From assembly GCA_902623785.1 (NCBI GenBank), contig CACNVG010000002.1, forward strand, positions 1 through 64,000: a DNA stretch of 64,000 nucleotides, read 5' to 3'. Of this stretch, positions 16,964 to 25,980 are shown piece by piece. This DNA comes from an uncultured Pelagibacteraceae bacterium (GTDB taxonomy: Bacteria; Pseudomonadota; Alphaproteobacteria; Pelagibacterales; Pelagibacteraceae). Within the stretch, counting starts at the first letter, position 1. Each line of letters starts with the position of its first letter. Both the position numbers and the translations under genes were made by a program. The notes below the pieces were generated by a model. The model was not told where the DNA came from and made no database searches. It saw only the letters and a program-made list of their open reading frames with translations.

Positions 16964-18073
16964 ATGCTTAATTTTATAATACCATTTTTAGTACTTATTC
17001 TTGTTGTCGTTTTTATACATGAATATGGACATTACTATTTTGCAAAAAAATACGGTGTAAAGGTTACTGATTTTTCAATTGGATTTGGAAAAGAAATATA
17101 TGGTTGGAACGATAGCTCGGGCACTAGATGGAAAGTATGTTGGATACCGTTAGGTGGGTATGTCAAATTTTTTGGTGATAGAAATGTTTTTTCACAAGCC
17201 GACCAAGAAGAATTGATTAAAAAATACGATGAAAAAGAAAGACAAAAACTTTTTGTTTTAAAACCTCTTTATCAAAGAGCCATCATTGTTGCTGCTGGAC
17301 CAATAGCAAACTTTTTATTAGCAATTCTCATATTTTTCATGATCAACGTTTTTGTTGGAAAAGACTTTACTCCTCCAATGATAAGTGAAGTAACCAAAAA
17401 AAGCCCTGCTTACGTTGCTGGATTGGAGAAAAATGATGTAATTTTATCAATTGATAAAAATGAAGTAAAAAGCATTTTGGATGTTTCAAAATTCATAACA
17501 ATGTCCACTTCAGAATTTATAGACTTTAAAGTTTCGAGGTATGACAAAGAAATTTTAATAAAAGTAAAACCTCAGACCTTAGATGGTGAAGATAATCTTG
17601 GTAATAAAATTAAAAAAAGGACCGTTGGAATAAAAATTATTCCATATCAGAATACTATTAATCATCAAAAACTGGGTCCAGCAAAAGCAATCTATTATTC
17701 AGTTTCTGAGGTGTATTTTGTAACCACATCAACGTTAAAATACTTGGGTTCTATAATTACAGGTTCAGGAGATAGTTCTCAATTAGGAGGCCCTATCAGA
17801 ATAGCAAAAATTTCAGGCCAGGTTGCTGAATTTGGACTATTACCATTTTTAAGTATGATGGCCTATATATCTATAAGTTTAGGTTTAATAAATTTATTCC
17901 CAATTCCATTATTAGATGGGGGTCATTTGATGTTTTATGGTTTTGAAAAAGTTTTAGGTAAGCCATTAAGCCAAAAAACACAGGAGGGTTTTTTTCGAAT
18001 CGGAATGTTTTTGCTTTTATCTTTGATGTTTTTTGCAACTATGAATGATCTAAGAGATTTAGGCCTTTTTTAA
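16964..18073 (+). CDS. rseP: Site-2 protease / zinc metalloprotease RseP
   Basis: A 369-aa intramembrane protease. HEYGH at 19-23 (family HExxH) lies in the first helix and provides two zinc ligands and the catalytic Glu. A PDZ domain spans about residues 125-200 (SPAYVAGLEKNDVILSIDK), and the distal LLDGGHL motif supplies the third metal ligand near the C-terminus. Such enzymes cleave membrane-bound anti-sigma factors and signal-peptide remnants. Usual neighbours (dxr, bamA, cdsA) are not seen on the downstream side here. Confidence 0.93.
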   Translation: MLNFIIPFLVLILVVVFIHEYGHYYFAKKYGVKVTDFSIGFGKEIYGWNDSSGTRWKVCWIPLGGYVKFFGDRNVFSQADQEELIKKYDEKERQKLFVLKPLYQRAIIVAAGPIANFLLAILIFFMINVFVGKDFTPPMISEVTKKSPAYVAGLEKNDVILSIDKNEVKSILDVSKFITMSTSEFIDFKVSRYDKEILIKVKPQTLDGEDNLGNKIKKRTVGIKIIPYQNTINHQKLGPAKAIYYSVSEVYFVTTSTLKYLGSIITGSGDSSQLGGPIRIAKISGQVAEFGLLPFLSMMAYISISLGLINLFPIPLLDGGHLMFYGFEKVLGKPLSQKTQEGFFRIGMFLLLSLMFFATMNDLRDLGLF

Positions 18074-18162
18074 CCAACATATAAAGAGCATCAAAAAAAC
18101 CAACAAATACAAGGCTTATTTGTACACAATATCTAGTGTTAAAAACCAAATTAAACACTAAA

Positions 18163-18188
18163 AAAATGCTTGATTTTAAAGGCATTTT
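18163..18188 (+). terminator. Weak hairpin after rseP
   Basis: AAAATGC (18163-18169) pairs with GCATTTT (18182-18188) around a 12-base loop, in the 153-base gap before HU. The T run is internal to the stem and short, so termination would be weak. A second small dyad, TAGTGTT/AACACTA, lies at 18134-18160. The rest of the gap is AT-rich and must contain the HU promoter. Confidence 0.3.
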
Positions 18189-18226
18189 GTAAACTATGTT
18201 AATTAACCTTTAAAACCGGAGCTAAA

Positions 18227-18502
18227 ATGAACAAAAAACAACTAGTCGCTAAATTGGCAGGTTCTTTAAACCAAAGTAAAGCTGATGCTGAGCGAACTTT
18301 TGATACCATCACAAACACGATTTTGGATGCATTAAAAAACGATGACTCAGTAAAAATAGCTGGTTTTGGTACATATAAAGTTGCCAAGAGAAAAGCTAGA
18401 ATTGGACGAAACCCAAGAACTGGAGAACAAATCCAAATTGCGGCATCTCAAAAAGTAAAGTTTTTACCTGCAAAAGCGCTTAAAGAAATATTCAACAAAT
18501 AA
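18227..18502 (+). CDS. hup: HU-family DNA-binding protein
   Basis: A 91-aa histone-like protein, typical HU length. MNKKQLVAKLAGSLNQSKADAE forms the dimerisation helices, and the DNA-binding arm is clear in FGTYKVAKRKARIGRNPRTGE, followed by FLPAKALKEIFNK. It bends and compacts the nucleoid DNA. It is a single-gene unit with its own promoter gap and a very strong terminator after it. Confidence 0.96.
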   Translation: MNKKQLVAKLAGSLNQSKADAERTFDTITNTILDALKNDDSVKIAGFGTYKVAKRKARIGRNPRTGEQIQIAASQKVKFLPAKALKEIFNK

Positions 18503-18514
18503 ATATTTCCTCTG

Positions 18515-18556
18515 AACAGCCTTTATTAATATAAAAGTTAATAAAGGCTGTTTCTA
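18515..18556 (+). terminator. Strong rho-independent terminator after HU
   Basis: A perfect 15-bp stem: AACAGCCTTTATTAA (18515-18529) pairs with TTAATAAAGGCTGTT (18538-18552) around an 8-base loop, followed by TCTAT. It ends the hup message 13 bases after the stop. Confidence 0.9.
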
Positions 18557-18647
18557 TATGCAAATACTGCATACCTATTTTATCCAATAAACATTAGTTT
18601 TTAAATATCCATTTTATAAAAGGGTCTCTTTAACAAGGGAGAATATT

Positions 18648-19940
18648 ATGAAAAAAATATTTTTAAGATCAATGTTGGGTGTGTTTGGTTTCTTCTTAAT
18701 GACAGAAACTAGCTTTGCAGAGACAACAATGTCTGCAGAAGGACAATACATATTCAATTCATTAGCTTTCTACATAGGTGGTGTTTTAGTGGCATTTATG
18801 GCTGCTGGATTCTGCATGTTAGAAAGTGGTTTAGTAACAAATAAAAGTGTTTCATCGATTGCTGCAAAAAATATCGGAAAATTTGCAATCTGTTCTCTTG
18901 TATTCTTTTTAGTAGGATACAATTTAGCATATGGAATTTCCGAGGGCGGTTACATTGGGTCATTTAGTATTTGGGGTGATGCATCAAATATGGATGTAGG
19001 TTACTCAGACAGTTCTGACTGGTTTTTTCAAACCATGTTTGTTTGTGCGACTGTTTCAATAGTTTCAGGAGCTGTGGCTGAAAGAATTAAAATTTGGCCA
19101 TTCTTCTTGTTCGCAGTAATAATGTCAGGATTTATCTATCCAGTATCAATGGGCTGGCAATGGGGCGGTGGCTGGTTAAGCGCAGCTGGGTTCTCAGACT
19201 TTGCCGGATCAACTGTAGTTCATGCATGCGGTGGTGCAGCAGCTTTAGCTGGTGTAATTGTTTTAGGTGCGAGAACTGGACGTTTCTCAGGATCTGGAAG
19301 TAAAAGAATAATGGTTCCATTTGCTGCATCTAGTATTCCATTAACAACTTTAGGAACTTTTTTACTATGGTTTGGTTGGTTTGGATTTAACGGATTTAGT
19401 CAATTAGCAATGGGAACATTTGATGATGTAAATGCAATTTCAAAAATCGCAGTTAACACCCACTTAGCCGGAGCAGCAGGTACATTTGCTGGTGCTGCAA
19501 TTACAAGGTTAATTGGTGGAAAAACTGATATCGTTATGATGTTAAACGGTGCATTAGCTGGGCTGGTCGCTATAACAGCTGAACCTTTAACTCCAACTCC
19601 AGGCATGGCGATAGTGATTGGAGCAATAGGAGCAATCATTATGTACTTTGGTACAAAAATGCTAGAAAGTTTTGGAATAGATGATGTAGTTGGTGCAATT
19701 CCAGTCCACATGTTTGCCGGTATATTTGGAACTTTAGTAGTACCAGTAAGTAACGGTGATACATCATTTGGTTCACAATTCTTAGGCACTTTATCAATCT
19801 GTGCATTTAGTTTCATTTTATCTTACATCGTATTTAGTGCGATGAAAGCAACAATCGGTCTTAGAATTAGTAAAGAGGCTGAAAAACTTGGAACTGATAA
19901 AGCAGAAATTGGTGTAACTGCTTACGCAATAAGAGATTAA
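18648..19940 (+). CDS. amtB: Ammonium transporter
   Basis: A 430-aa Amt-family channel with an N-terminal signal peptide (MKKIFLRSMLGVFGFFLMTE, cleavage near residue 24) and 11 membrane helices. Family motifs include FYIGGVLVAFMAAGFCMLESG, GWQWGGGWL, and VVHACGGAAAL, whose His is one of the twin pore histidines. It takes up ammonium across the inner membrane. No glnK/PII gene is adjacent. A 6-bp hairpin (18626-18641) covers the ribosome site GGGAG. A strong terminator follows. Confidence 0.95.
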   Translation: MKKIFLRSMLGVFGFFLMTETSFAETTMSAEGQYIFNSLAFYIGGVLVAFMAAGFCMLESGLVTNKSVSSIAAKNIGKFAICSLVFFLVGYNLAYGISEGGYIGSFSIWGDASNMDVGYSDSSDWFFQTMFVCATVSIVSGAVAERIKIWPFFLFAVIMSGFIYPVSMGWQWGGGWLSAAGFSDFAGSTVVHACGGAAALAGVIVLGARTGRFSGSGSKRIMVPFAASSIPLTTLGTFLLWFGWFGFNGFSQLAMGTFDDVNAISKIAVNTHLAGAAGTFAGAAITRLIGGKTDIVMMLNGALAGLVAITAEPLTPTPGMAIVIGAIGAIIMYFGTKMLESFGIDDVVGAIPVHMFAGIFGTLVVPVSNGDTSFGSQFLGTLSICAFSFILSYIVFSAMKATIGLRISKEAEKLGTDKAEIGVTAYAIRD

Positions 19941-19967
19941 TCATCTCTCCCTCTTGGTTAGACGATT

Positions 19968-20000
19968 AAAAGGCCTCCTATTTCTAGGAGGCCTTTTTTT
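19968..20000 (+). terminator. Bidirectional rho-independent terminator
   Basis: A 13-bp GC-rich stem: AAAAGGCCTCCTA (19968-19980) and TAGGAGGCCTTTT (19985-19997), tetraloop TTTC, followed by more T on the plus strand. On the minus strand the same stem ends in TTTT, so it can also stop the convergent glycosyltransferase transcript that ends at 20003. Confidence 0.93.
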
Positions 20001-20002
20001 AT

Positions 20003-20995
20003 TTAATTAACCTTATTTGCATCCCACAGTTTTTTATAATCTACAAAAGGTGAGAGACCATAACTTGAATTTACATTAGTTAAGTGAATTGCAAGAGACA
20101 TGACGGGAGAAATAGCAATTTCTTTTTGCAAAATTTCATTTAAATATTTTTCAAAAGGATCATGTCTTTTTTCACAAGTTTTTTCAAAACTATCTATATG
20201 TTTTTGAAACATTTTTTTTGAGATCATAAATGTACAAAGCATTTTTGTTATTATTCTCCAATGTTGTTGACTTCCAATAAGTATATTTGTTTTTTCATTC
20301 GTCATATAATTGAAAGGATAATCACTTGGGCAAACTATAATTTCATCTTTGTGTTGAGAGCTTATTCTTTCGTAAGTATCCAACATATCAACTAATGAGT
20401 GGTCGTAATGAAGATAATCATCCTCTACAAAATATATTAGATCAGACTGCTCTTTTTTTGCAATTTCGAAGCATTTTAATAAACTTGAAAGATTTCCGAA
20501 TGTTTCATCATTATTTTCAGCTGTTATTTTTTCTTTATGTTCACTTTTATTGTGATTAATAATTTCACAGTCTATACCACTTGAATTTATTAGATCCTTT
20601 ATTTTTTTTAAATTTTCATCATTTGAATTATCATCAATAACTTGAAGTTTTATTAGAGTATCTGGCTTTTTCTCCTTAACTTTTTTCATTGATTTAATTA
20701 AAGAATTTAAACATCTTAGAGCATACTCGATTTTTGGTTTCTCAAATATTCTTTTTTTATTTTGGTCCCAAATTTCAATATTAGTATTTGTTCTAAAAAT
20801 GATACTCAAACTTTTAATCTTCCTAGTCAATTTAACTTCACCTAGCGGTAATATTATTGACTTTTTAATGTTTGTGAGATTTTCATTTAATTCTTTATTC
20901 AAAGTAGGAGAATTAAATTCATTCTGATCGATAATTTCAAAACCTAACAATTTAGAAAAATTTATGAATAATTTTTTAAAGATGTTTTTTTTCAT
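20003..20995 (-). CDS. Glycosyltransferase-like protein
   Basis: A 330-aa protein with a GT-A type region: KLQVIDDNSND near residues 117-127 and YFVEDDYLHYD near 188-198, resembling the nucleotide-sugar/metal (DxD-like) strand of family 2 glycosyltransferases. The C-terminal half has HDPFEKYLNEIL and ends in SYGLSPFVDYKKLWDA. No membrane helix. A cell-surface glycan role is likely but the sugar is unknown. The gene stands alone between the amtB terminator and a rhodanese gene. Confidence 0.6.
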   Translation of the reverse strand: MKKNIFKKLFINFSKLLGFEIIDQNEFNSPTLNKELNENLTNIKKSIILPLGEVKLTRKIKSLSIIFRTNTNIEIWDQNKKRIFEKPKIEYALRCLNSLIKSMKKVKEKKPDTLIKLQVIDDNSNDENLKKIKDLINSSGIDCEIINHNKSEHKEKITAENNDETFGNLSSLLKCFEIAKKEQSDLIYFVEDDYLHYDHSLVDMLDTYERISSQHKDEIIVCPSDYPFNYMTNEKTNILIGSQQHWRIITKMLCTFMISKKMFQKHIDSFEKTCEKRHDPFEKYLNEILQKEIAISPVMSLAIHLTNVNSSYGLSPFVDYKKLWDANKVN

Positions 20996-21023
20996 TTAAT
21001 CTGATATTATAATATATATAATT

Positions 21024-21407
21024 ATGACAATTAAATCATCCAAAGAACTTGTAAATGATGCATTAAAAGAAATCAAAACGATTTCTCACACTGAAGCTTC
21101 AAAACTACATAAAGACGGCAGTTGTAATTTGATAGATATAAGAGATGTAAGAGAACTTGAAAAAGAGGGAAGAGTAGAAGGTTCATTGCACATACCGAGA
21201 GGAATGCTTGAATTTTGGATTGATCCAAATAGCGCATACTATAAACAAGGAAAAATTGATCCATCAAAAGAAATAGTTCTTTTTTGTGCAGGCGGATTAA
21301 GATCTGCATTAGCAGCAAAATCTCTTCAAGATATGGGTTTTAAAAATGTATCTCATGTTGATGGCGGTTTTGGAGCTATTAAAGATGGTGACTTTGAAAT
21401 TAGTTAG
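21024..21407 (+). CDS. Rhodanese-domain protein
   Basis: A 127-aa single rhodanese domain. NLIDIRDVRELEKEGRVEGS (35-54) is the family CH2A-type signature, and the active-site loop is LFCAGGLRSALAAK with Cys88. It would carry a persulfide and act in cytoplasmic sulfur transfer. Its 3' end overlaps the convergent isomerase gene by 8 bases. Confidence 0.88.
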   Translation: MTIKSSKELVNDALKEIKTISHTEASKLHKDGSCNLIDIRDVRELEKEGRVEGSLHIPRGMLEFWIDPNSAYYKQGKIDPSKEIVLFCAGGLRSALAAKSLQDMGFKNVSHVDGGFGAIKDGDFEIS

Positions 21408-21984
21408 AAAATTCCTCTATAGCGTAATCTAATCTATCCTGACCCCAAAATATTTTATCATTACAAATAAATGTTGGTGCTCCAAAGATTTTCTTATCGT
21501 AAGCATCTTGTGTTAGTTTGATTAATTTTTCTTTTGTCTCTTTATTACTGATATCTTTTAAAAAGGTATCCACATCTATTTGAAGATCTTTGAGTTTTTC
21601 TTTAAAATTTTTTTCATCAGAGAGATTTATATTGTCTTTCCAATATGCATCAAAAAAATAATCGATATACTTATCTAATACATCTTCACTCGTAACCAAC
21701 GATCCTCTCATTAAATTAAGTGAACTTATTGGAAAATAATCATTAAATTTGAAATTAATTTTGTATTTTTTTGAAACCATTTCACAGTCTCGTTTCATAA
21801 ATTCATTTTTATTTTTAATGAATGCATTTGCAGTAATTCCTGCTAACTTATGCAATCCTCCTAAAAGCATAGGACAATAAATAAATTTTATAGAATTTTT
21901 TTTTTGAATTTCTCTGATTTTTTTATGTGCTATATAAGTGTAGGGGCTTGAAAAATCGTAATAAAATTTAATAGATTTAGTCAT
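21400..21984 (-). CDS. DsbA-family 2-hydroxychromene-2-carboxylate isomerase-like protein
   Basis: A 194-aa protein of the HCCA isomerase / kappa-GST branch of the DsbA fold. It starts IKFYYDFSSPYTYIAHKKI, where the active-site Ser of this branch (FSSPY) replaces the DsbA CxxC, and it ends with IFGAPTFICNDKIFWGQDRL, the conserved cis-Pro and WGQDR segment. These enzymes use glutathione to isomerise aromatic ring-cleavage intermediates, but many members have other, unknown substrates. It is coupled to the next minus-strand gene by an 8-base overlap. Confidence 0.82.
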   Translation of the reverse strand: MTKSIKFYYDFSSPYTYIAHKKIREIQKKNSIKFIYCPMLLGGLHKLAGITANAFIKNKNEFMKRDCEMVSKKYKINFKFNDYFPISSLNLMRGSLVTSEDVLDKYIDYFFDAYWKDNINLSDEKNFKEKLKDLQIDVDTFLKDISNKETKEKLIKLTQDAYDKKIFGAPTFICNDKIFWGQDRLDYAIEEFSN

Positions 21985-22450
21985 ACAACGACATTCTTCT
22001 TGCGAAAAAAATCCTGATTAACCAATAAATGAATAATCCAAGAGGGCCTATAAAATAAGTAATTAGTAAAGGGAAAAAAGTTAAAAATTTTGAAATTGAG
22101 AGCTTAATACTATCAGATACAATCCATGCTCCACAAAATAAGTTTACTGCTAAAAAATGACACCAAAACATTATTAAGAAGCCATTTTTTGAAAAAAGAT
22201 CTGATAAATTTTCAAGGCTTAAATAAAGTGTAAAATTATTCTGAAAATTGAAATCTGATATAAAAAAATAATATAACAGATAAACGTAAACGAAGGAGAA
22301 GATCATAAAGGGAAAAATTGATCTAACTAAATATTTACTCATAAATGAATGAGGAAAAAAAAATAGAATAATCCAAAAGGGGAGAACACCTAAATTCAAC
22401 CAAAGATAGATCATTTCAATTGTAAAGAAATTATTAATTTGTTCAATCAT
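21977..22450 (-). CDS. ABA4-like (DUF4281) membrane protein
   Basis: A 157-aa protein with four hydrophobic segments (about 10-30, 38-60, 85-108, 118-145). The C-terminal FLTFFPLLITYFIGPLGLFI resembles the conserved FGPxGLL stretch of the ABA4-like/DUF4281 family, named after a plant neoxanthin-synthesis protein. The bacterial role is unknown. It lies immediately upstream of, and overlaps, the DsbA-like isomerase gene. Confidence 0.65.
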   Translation of the reverse strand: MIEQINNFFTIEMIYLWLNLGVLPFWIILFFFPHSFMSKYLVRSIFPFMIFSFVYVYLLYYFFISDFNFQNNFTLYLSLENLSDLFSKNGFLIMFWCHFLAVNLFCGAWIVSDSIKLSISKFLTFFPLLITYFIGPLGLFIYWLIRIFFARRMSLYD

Positions 22451-22478
22451 TTGAGGTTATAATATATTAAAAATTATA

Positions 22479-23042
22479 ATGATTCCTTTAAAAAATAAAA
22501 AAAAAAGTTTAGAATTTACTGTATCTGAGATACGAGATTTTTCCCTAAAATACATTGAAAAATATGCTCCGTCTAAACAACAACTGAGAACATATTTATT
22601 AAAAAAATATTTAAAATCTGGCTCTACAAACATGAAAAAGGGTAATTATCAAAATTTAATAGACATTGTATTATCAGATTTAGAACAATCTAAATTTATC
22701 AATGATCAGTTTTATTCTGAGAGCAAAGCAAAAAATTTGATACAAAGAGGCAGTTCTATTAACAAAATTAGAAGTTATTTAATTTCAAAAGGAATTAATG
22801 ATAACTTTGTTAAGGAAACTTTGGATAAAATAAAAGAAAATAATGACGATCAAGATTTTTTTTCTGCAATAAAACTTTGTAAAAAGAAAAAAATTGGACC
22901 TCATAGATCAGAAGATAATAGGCCAATTTTTTTTAAAAAAGATATTGGAATATTAGCAAGAAATGGATTTAGTTTTGAAACATCAAAAAGGATAATGGAT
23001 TTATCAAAAGATGAATACGAGAAAATTATTCGTCTTTTGTAG
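22479..23042 (+). CDS. recX: Regulatory protein RecX
   Basis: A 187-aa RecX/OraA-type protein made of helical repeats. Visible signs are the N-terminal ALKYI-like helix (IRDFSLKYIEKYAPSKQQLR), the central DQFYSESKAKNLIQRGSS and KIRSYLISKGI segments, and the C-terminal LARNGFSFETSKRIM. RecX modulates RecA filaments. Its 3' end overlaps a newly recognised tiny gene on the other strand by 17 bases. Confidence 0.85.
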   Translation: MIPLKNKKKSLEFTVSEIRDFSLKYIEKYAPSKQQLRTYLLKKYLKSGSTNMKKGNYQNLIDIVLSDLEQSKFINDQFYSESKAKNLIQRGSSINKIRSYLISKGINDNFVKETLDKIKENNDDQDFFSAIKLCKKKKIGPHRSEDNRPIFFKKDIGILARNGFSFETSKRIMDLSKDEYEKIIRLL

Positions 23043-23175
23043 TCCTCTCATTTTTTTTATTTAAATAATAATCTATCTTGGATTTTATGTAGTTTTTTAC
23101 TATTACGAAAACTATCAGACCAAAAATAGAAACTGATACTATAATAATTAATATAATTCTTAACTGTTCATCCAT
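23026..23175 (-). CDS. 49-aa single-pass membrane microprotein
   Basis: A small ORF of 49 codons. It begins MDEQLR, then has one strong hydrophobic helix (IILIIIVSVSIFGLIVFVIV, residues 7-26), then a basic tail (KNYIKSKIDYYLNKKNERTT). Its ATG overlaps the stop of the upstream cysQ-like gene by 8 bases (ATGGATGA), a layout typical of translational coupling, and the tail overlaps recX tail-to-tail. Expected to sit in the inner membrane with the tail in the cytoplasm. Function unknown. Confidence 0.6.
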   Translation of the reverse strand: MDEQLRIILIIIVSVSIFGLIVFVIVKNYIKSKIDYYLNKKNERTTKDE

Positions 23176-23950
23176 TATTTAACCTTGCACTTTTCAAAAT
23201 TATACCTGGGTTTTTAAAATCCTTTTTTCCATAAAAAATTTTTTCTCCATTCATGTCAGTAATAGACCCACCAGAATTACTTAAAATTGCATCTCCTGCT
23301 GCAATGTCCCACTCAGATGCTCTTGGTTCAGCCACATAAAGATCAAACTCACCTGCTGCAATGACACAAAACTTAAGAGAACTTTTCATTTTTGTATAAC
23401 TAGCTACTTTAAATTTGTCATGAATATCTTTGATTTCTTTTTTAAGTTTATCTGAATAACTTACAGCCGTAATATTTTCTTTGTCACTGGTATTTATTTT
23501 AGTGTTTAACAACTGAGCTTTGTCATTAATTATCTCAAATGAATTCCCATCACCATATGTATAAAATAATCTATTTTTTGCTGGAGCACTGATAATACCT
23601 ATTTCGGGAACTTTGTTAATAATTAGGGCAGCGTTTAAAGTAAATTCGTCTTTATCATTAATATAATCATAAGTGCCATCTATTGGATCGATCAGCCAAA
23701 AAGTTGAGAGGTTATCTAGATTTTTATTTGCGGAAGTTTCCTCGGAAATTATAAGAATATCTGGTGTTAATTTGCTAATTTTATCTATCAATAACTTATT
23801 AACCTCAAGATCACCATTTGTTACAGGGGTATTATCTTCCTTAATGGTTTCTTTAAGACCTTTCTTTCTTAATGACAAAGATAATTTACTTGCTGATTGA
23901 AAAGTACCAATTAAATCTAGTACAATTTTTTTTTTATCTTCTAAATTCAT
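23168..23950 (-). CDS. cysQ: 3'(2'),5'-bisphosphate nucleotidase CysQ / inositol monophosphatase family
   Basis: A 260-aa Li-sensitive phosphatase-fold enzyme. The metal site is visible as ISEETS (around 74-79), FWLIDPIDGTYDYI (about 88-101; the DPIDGT signature) and the distal EPRASEWDIAAGDAIL. CysQ removes 3'-phosphate from PAP/PAPS; inositol monophosphatase or histidinol phosphatase activity are alternatives. A DUF3553 gene lies just upstream and a membrane microprotein overlaps its stop. Confidence 0.8.
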   Translation of the reverse strand: MNLEDKKKIVLDLIGTFQSASKLSLSLRKKGLKETIKEDNTPVTNGDLEVNKLLIDKISKLTPDILIISEETSANKNLDNLSTFWLIDPIDGTYDYINDKDEFTLNAALIINKVPEIGIISAPAKNRLFYTYGDGNSFEIINDKAQLLNTKINTSDKENITAVSYSDKLKKEIKDIHDKFKVASYTKMKSSLKFCVIAAGEFDLYVAEPRASEWDIAAGDAILSNSGGSITDMNGEKIFYGKKDFKNPGIILKSARLNNG

Positions 23951-23956
23951 TTTTTA

Positions 23957-24121
23957 TCAAATCTTTATTAATTCAATTAAATTAGCGTTGATTACTTTTT
24001 TACCAACATTTTCAAAATTTACAGTAACTTTTTCTTTTATAATTGATTGTACTTGGCCGATTCCCCAATCTTTATTTTTAGGATTAATCACTTTGTCACC
24101 TGGTTCATAATCTAAAATCAT
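23957..24121 (-). CDS. DUF3553 family protein
   Basis: A 54-aa protein. The sequence MILDYEPGDKVINP, DWGIGQVQSII, VTVNFENVGKKVI matches the alphaproteobacterial DUF3553 pattern (PGD-V-P, WG-GQVQS, TVNFE-GK). A small beta-rich, probably SH3/CarD-like nucleic-acid or protein-binding fold is expected; no biochemical function is known to me. It lies 6 bases before the cysQ start on the same strand and divergent from mnmA. Confidence 0.85.
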   Translation of the reverse strand: MILDYEPGDKVINPKNKDWGIGQVQSIIKEKVTVNFENVGKKVINANLIELIKI

Positions 24122-24164
24122 TTAATTTAGTTTTTTAAATAAAAATAGTATAATTTTAAAGTTT

Positions 24165-25280
24165 ATGAAAAACAATTTAAACTCAATAGGAATTGACAAA
24201 AAGACAAAGGATACAGTCGTAGTTGTTGCAATGTCAGGAGGAGTAGACTCTTCAACAGTTGCTGGATTAATGAAAAAAGAAGGTTATAAAGTTATTGGTA
24301 TTACACTTAAACTTTATGATGATACCAAACAGGTCTCCCAATCGAAACAATGTTGCGCTGGACAAGATATATTGGATGCAAAAAGAGTAGCCCATAAATT
24401 GGATATCGATCATAAAATTCTATATTACCAAAATAAATTTAAAGAGGGAGTTATTGATAATTTTGTTGAGAGCTACTTAAAAGGTGAAACTCCAATACCG
24501 TGTGTTCAGTGTAATCAAACAGTAAAATTCAAAGATCTTTTTATGGAAGCAAAAGATTTAAAAGCAGATGCCTTGATAACTGGTCATTATGTAAGATCGA
24601 TATTTGATGGAAAAAAAAATGAAATGTACCGTGCAGAAGATCACAATAGGGATCAAAGCTATTTTCTATTTAATACAAAGAGGGATCAGCTTAATTTTCT
24701 AAGATTTCCTTTAGGAAACTTACTGAAAGATGAGACAAGAGAAATAGCAAAAAAACTTGATTTAAATGTAGCAGATAAACCAGATAGTCAGGATATTTGT
24801 TTTGTTCCCAACGGTGACTATTCATCTGTAATTAAAAAATTTGAACCAAAAGCGTTTATAAAGGGAAATATCAAAAACATTGAAGGAAAGGTAATTGGGG
24901 TTCATGATGGAATAGTAAATTTTACAATTGGACAAAGAAGAGGCATTAAGGTTTCTGACAAAAATCCATTGTATGTTATAGAAATTGATCCAAAGAAGAA
25001 TGAAATAATTGTTGGGCCAAAAAAATACTTAGCAAAAAGAACTATTAATTTAAATAATCTTAACATTTTATGTGAAGGTAGCGAATTGAATGAAAAAATT
25101 TATGTAAAGATAAGATCGACAGGAAAGTTAATTCCTTCAAAAGTTGAGGTATCAGGTTCAAAAGCTAAAGTAAATTTAATGGAGGATGAATTTGGTGTTT
25201 CACCAGGTCAAGCATGTGTTTTTTATCAAAAAAATAAAAATGGTTATAAAGTCTTAGGTGGTGGTTGGATAAAAAACTAA
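24165..25280 (+). CDS. mnmA: tRNA-specific 2-thiouridylase
   Basis: A 371-aa MnmA, normal length. The PP-loop [14 protein letters not shown] is at 22-35. The two catalytic cysteines are in PCVQCNQ (first) and [11 protein letters not shown] (second), with LITGHYVR between them, and FTIGQRRGI is also present. It makes 2-thiouridine at position 34 of Glu, Gln and Lys tRNAs. The N-terminal 15 residues may be an extension before the true domain. Its stop overlaps the convergent membrane protein gene by 4 bases. Confidence 0.96.
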   Translation: MKNNLNSIGIDKKTKDTVVVVAMSGGVDSSTVAGLMKKEGYKVIGITLKLYDDTKQVSQSKQCCAGQDILDAKRVAHKLDIDHKILYYQNKFKEGVIDNFVESYLKGETPIPCVQCNQTVKFKDLFMEAKDLKADALITGHYVRSIFDGKKNEMYRAEDHNRDQSYFLFNTKRDQLNFLRFPLGNLLKDETREIAKKLDLNVADKPDSQDICFVPNGDYSSVIKKFEPKAFIKGNIKNIEGKVIGVHDGIVNFTIGQRRGIKVSDKNPLYVIEIDPKKNEIIVGPKKYLAKRTINLNNLNILCEGSELNEKIYVKIRSTGKLIPSKVEVSGSKAKVNLMEDEFGVSPGQACVFYQKNKNGYKVLGGGWIKN

Positions 25281-25969
25281 TTACTCTTTTTTTTCCATAA
25301 TAAAAAAGTAAATATATAAAAAGTAATAACCCCTAAAAAATAATCCCATTCTAATGCATGTTTAAGATGCTTGTTGCCTGGCATACTCACCAAAGGTAAT
25401 GCAAGAATACCTACAAAAATTAGAATTGAAACTAAAGCAGCCTTACATTTTAGGTAAGTTTCATTAATAAATGATTTAAGTTTTGATTTGATAGAGTAAA
25501 AAATTAAAACAAAATAAGTTTGGGCGGCTATTTCAAATATGATGAATGCTAACATTATTACTCGTCTAAAAAGTTTATACACGTCAATATCAAACTTTAT
25601 GCCTAGAAAAATCGAATGGATTACAAGACAAATTGCAGATCCAATTCCAAAGAAAAGCATTTTTTTTAAGTGTTTATGATTTCCATGTATGTTTAATATA
25701 ATTTGTTTATTAAAGATCCAATATTTAATTAATAAATAAGCGGTTAAAAACATAGCAGGCTTAAATACTAAATAAGTTGGAAAGTATCTTGCTGTTCTAC
25801 TTATAGAGGCCCCACCATCTATATAAGGTATTGTGGGAAGTATTATATTTTCTTTATTGGGAAAAAGTTCGTGAAATTGAGTAATTAAAATTAAACAAGT
25901 ATTTGTAGCAATAAATGGAACTATAAAAATCCAAATACTTAAGGCCTTGACCTTTTTGATATTATCCAT
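25277..25969 (-). CDS. Polytopic membrane protein, Frag1/DRAM/Sfk1-like
   Basis: A 230-aa protein with about six membrane helices. [19 protein letters not shown] near 48-66 and the late [10 protein letters not shown] resemble the P-x-IS and E-W landmarks of the Frag1/DRAM/Sfk1 (PGAP2-related) family. This is a resemblance by eye only. No catalytic function is known for bacterial members. It probably co-transcribes with the tiny basic ORF on its 5' side. Confidence 0.5.
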   Translation of the reverse strand: MDNIKKVKALSIWIFIVPFIATNTCLILITQFHELFPNKENIILPTIPYIDGGASISRTARYFPTYLVFKPAMFLTAYLLIKYWIFNKQIILNIHGNHKHLKKMLFFGIGSAICLVIHSIFLGIKFDIDVYKLFRRVIMLAFIIFEIAAQTYFVLIFYSIKSKLKSFINETYLKCKAALVSILIFVGILALPLVSMPGNKHLKHALEWDYFLGVITFYIFTFLLWKKKSN

Positions 25970-25980
25970 TTTGAGCAGAA

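Noticed and set aside
19400-19816. 138-codon open frame antisense to amtB
   Set aside because: A shadow of the conserved ammonium channel; its Pro/Thr/Ile-rich composition reflects reversed codons for membrane residues.
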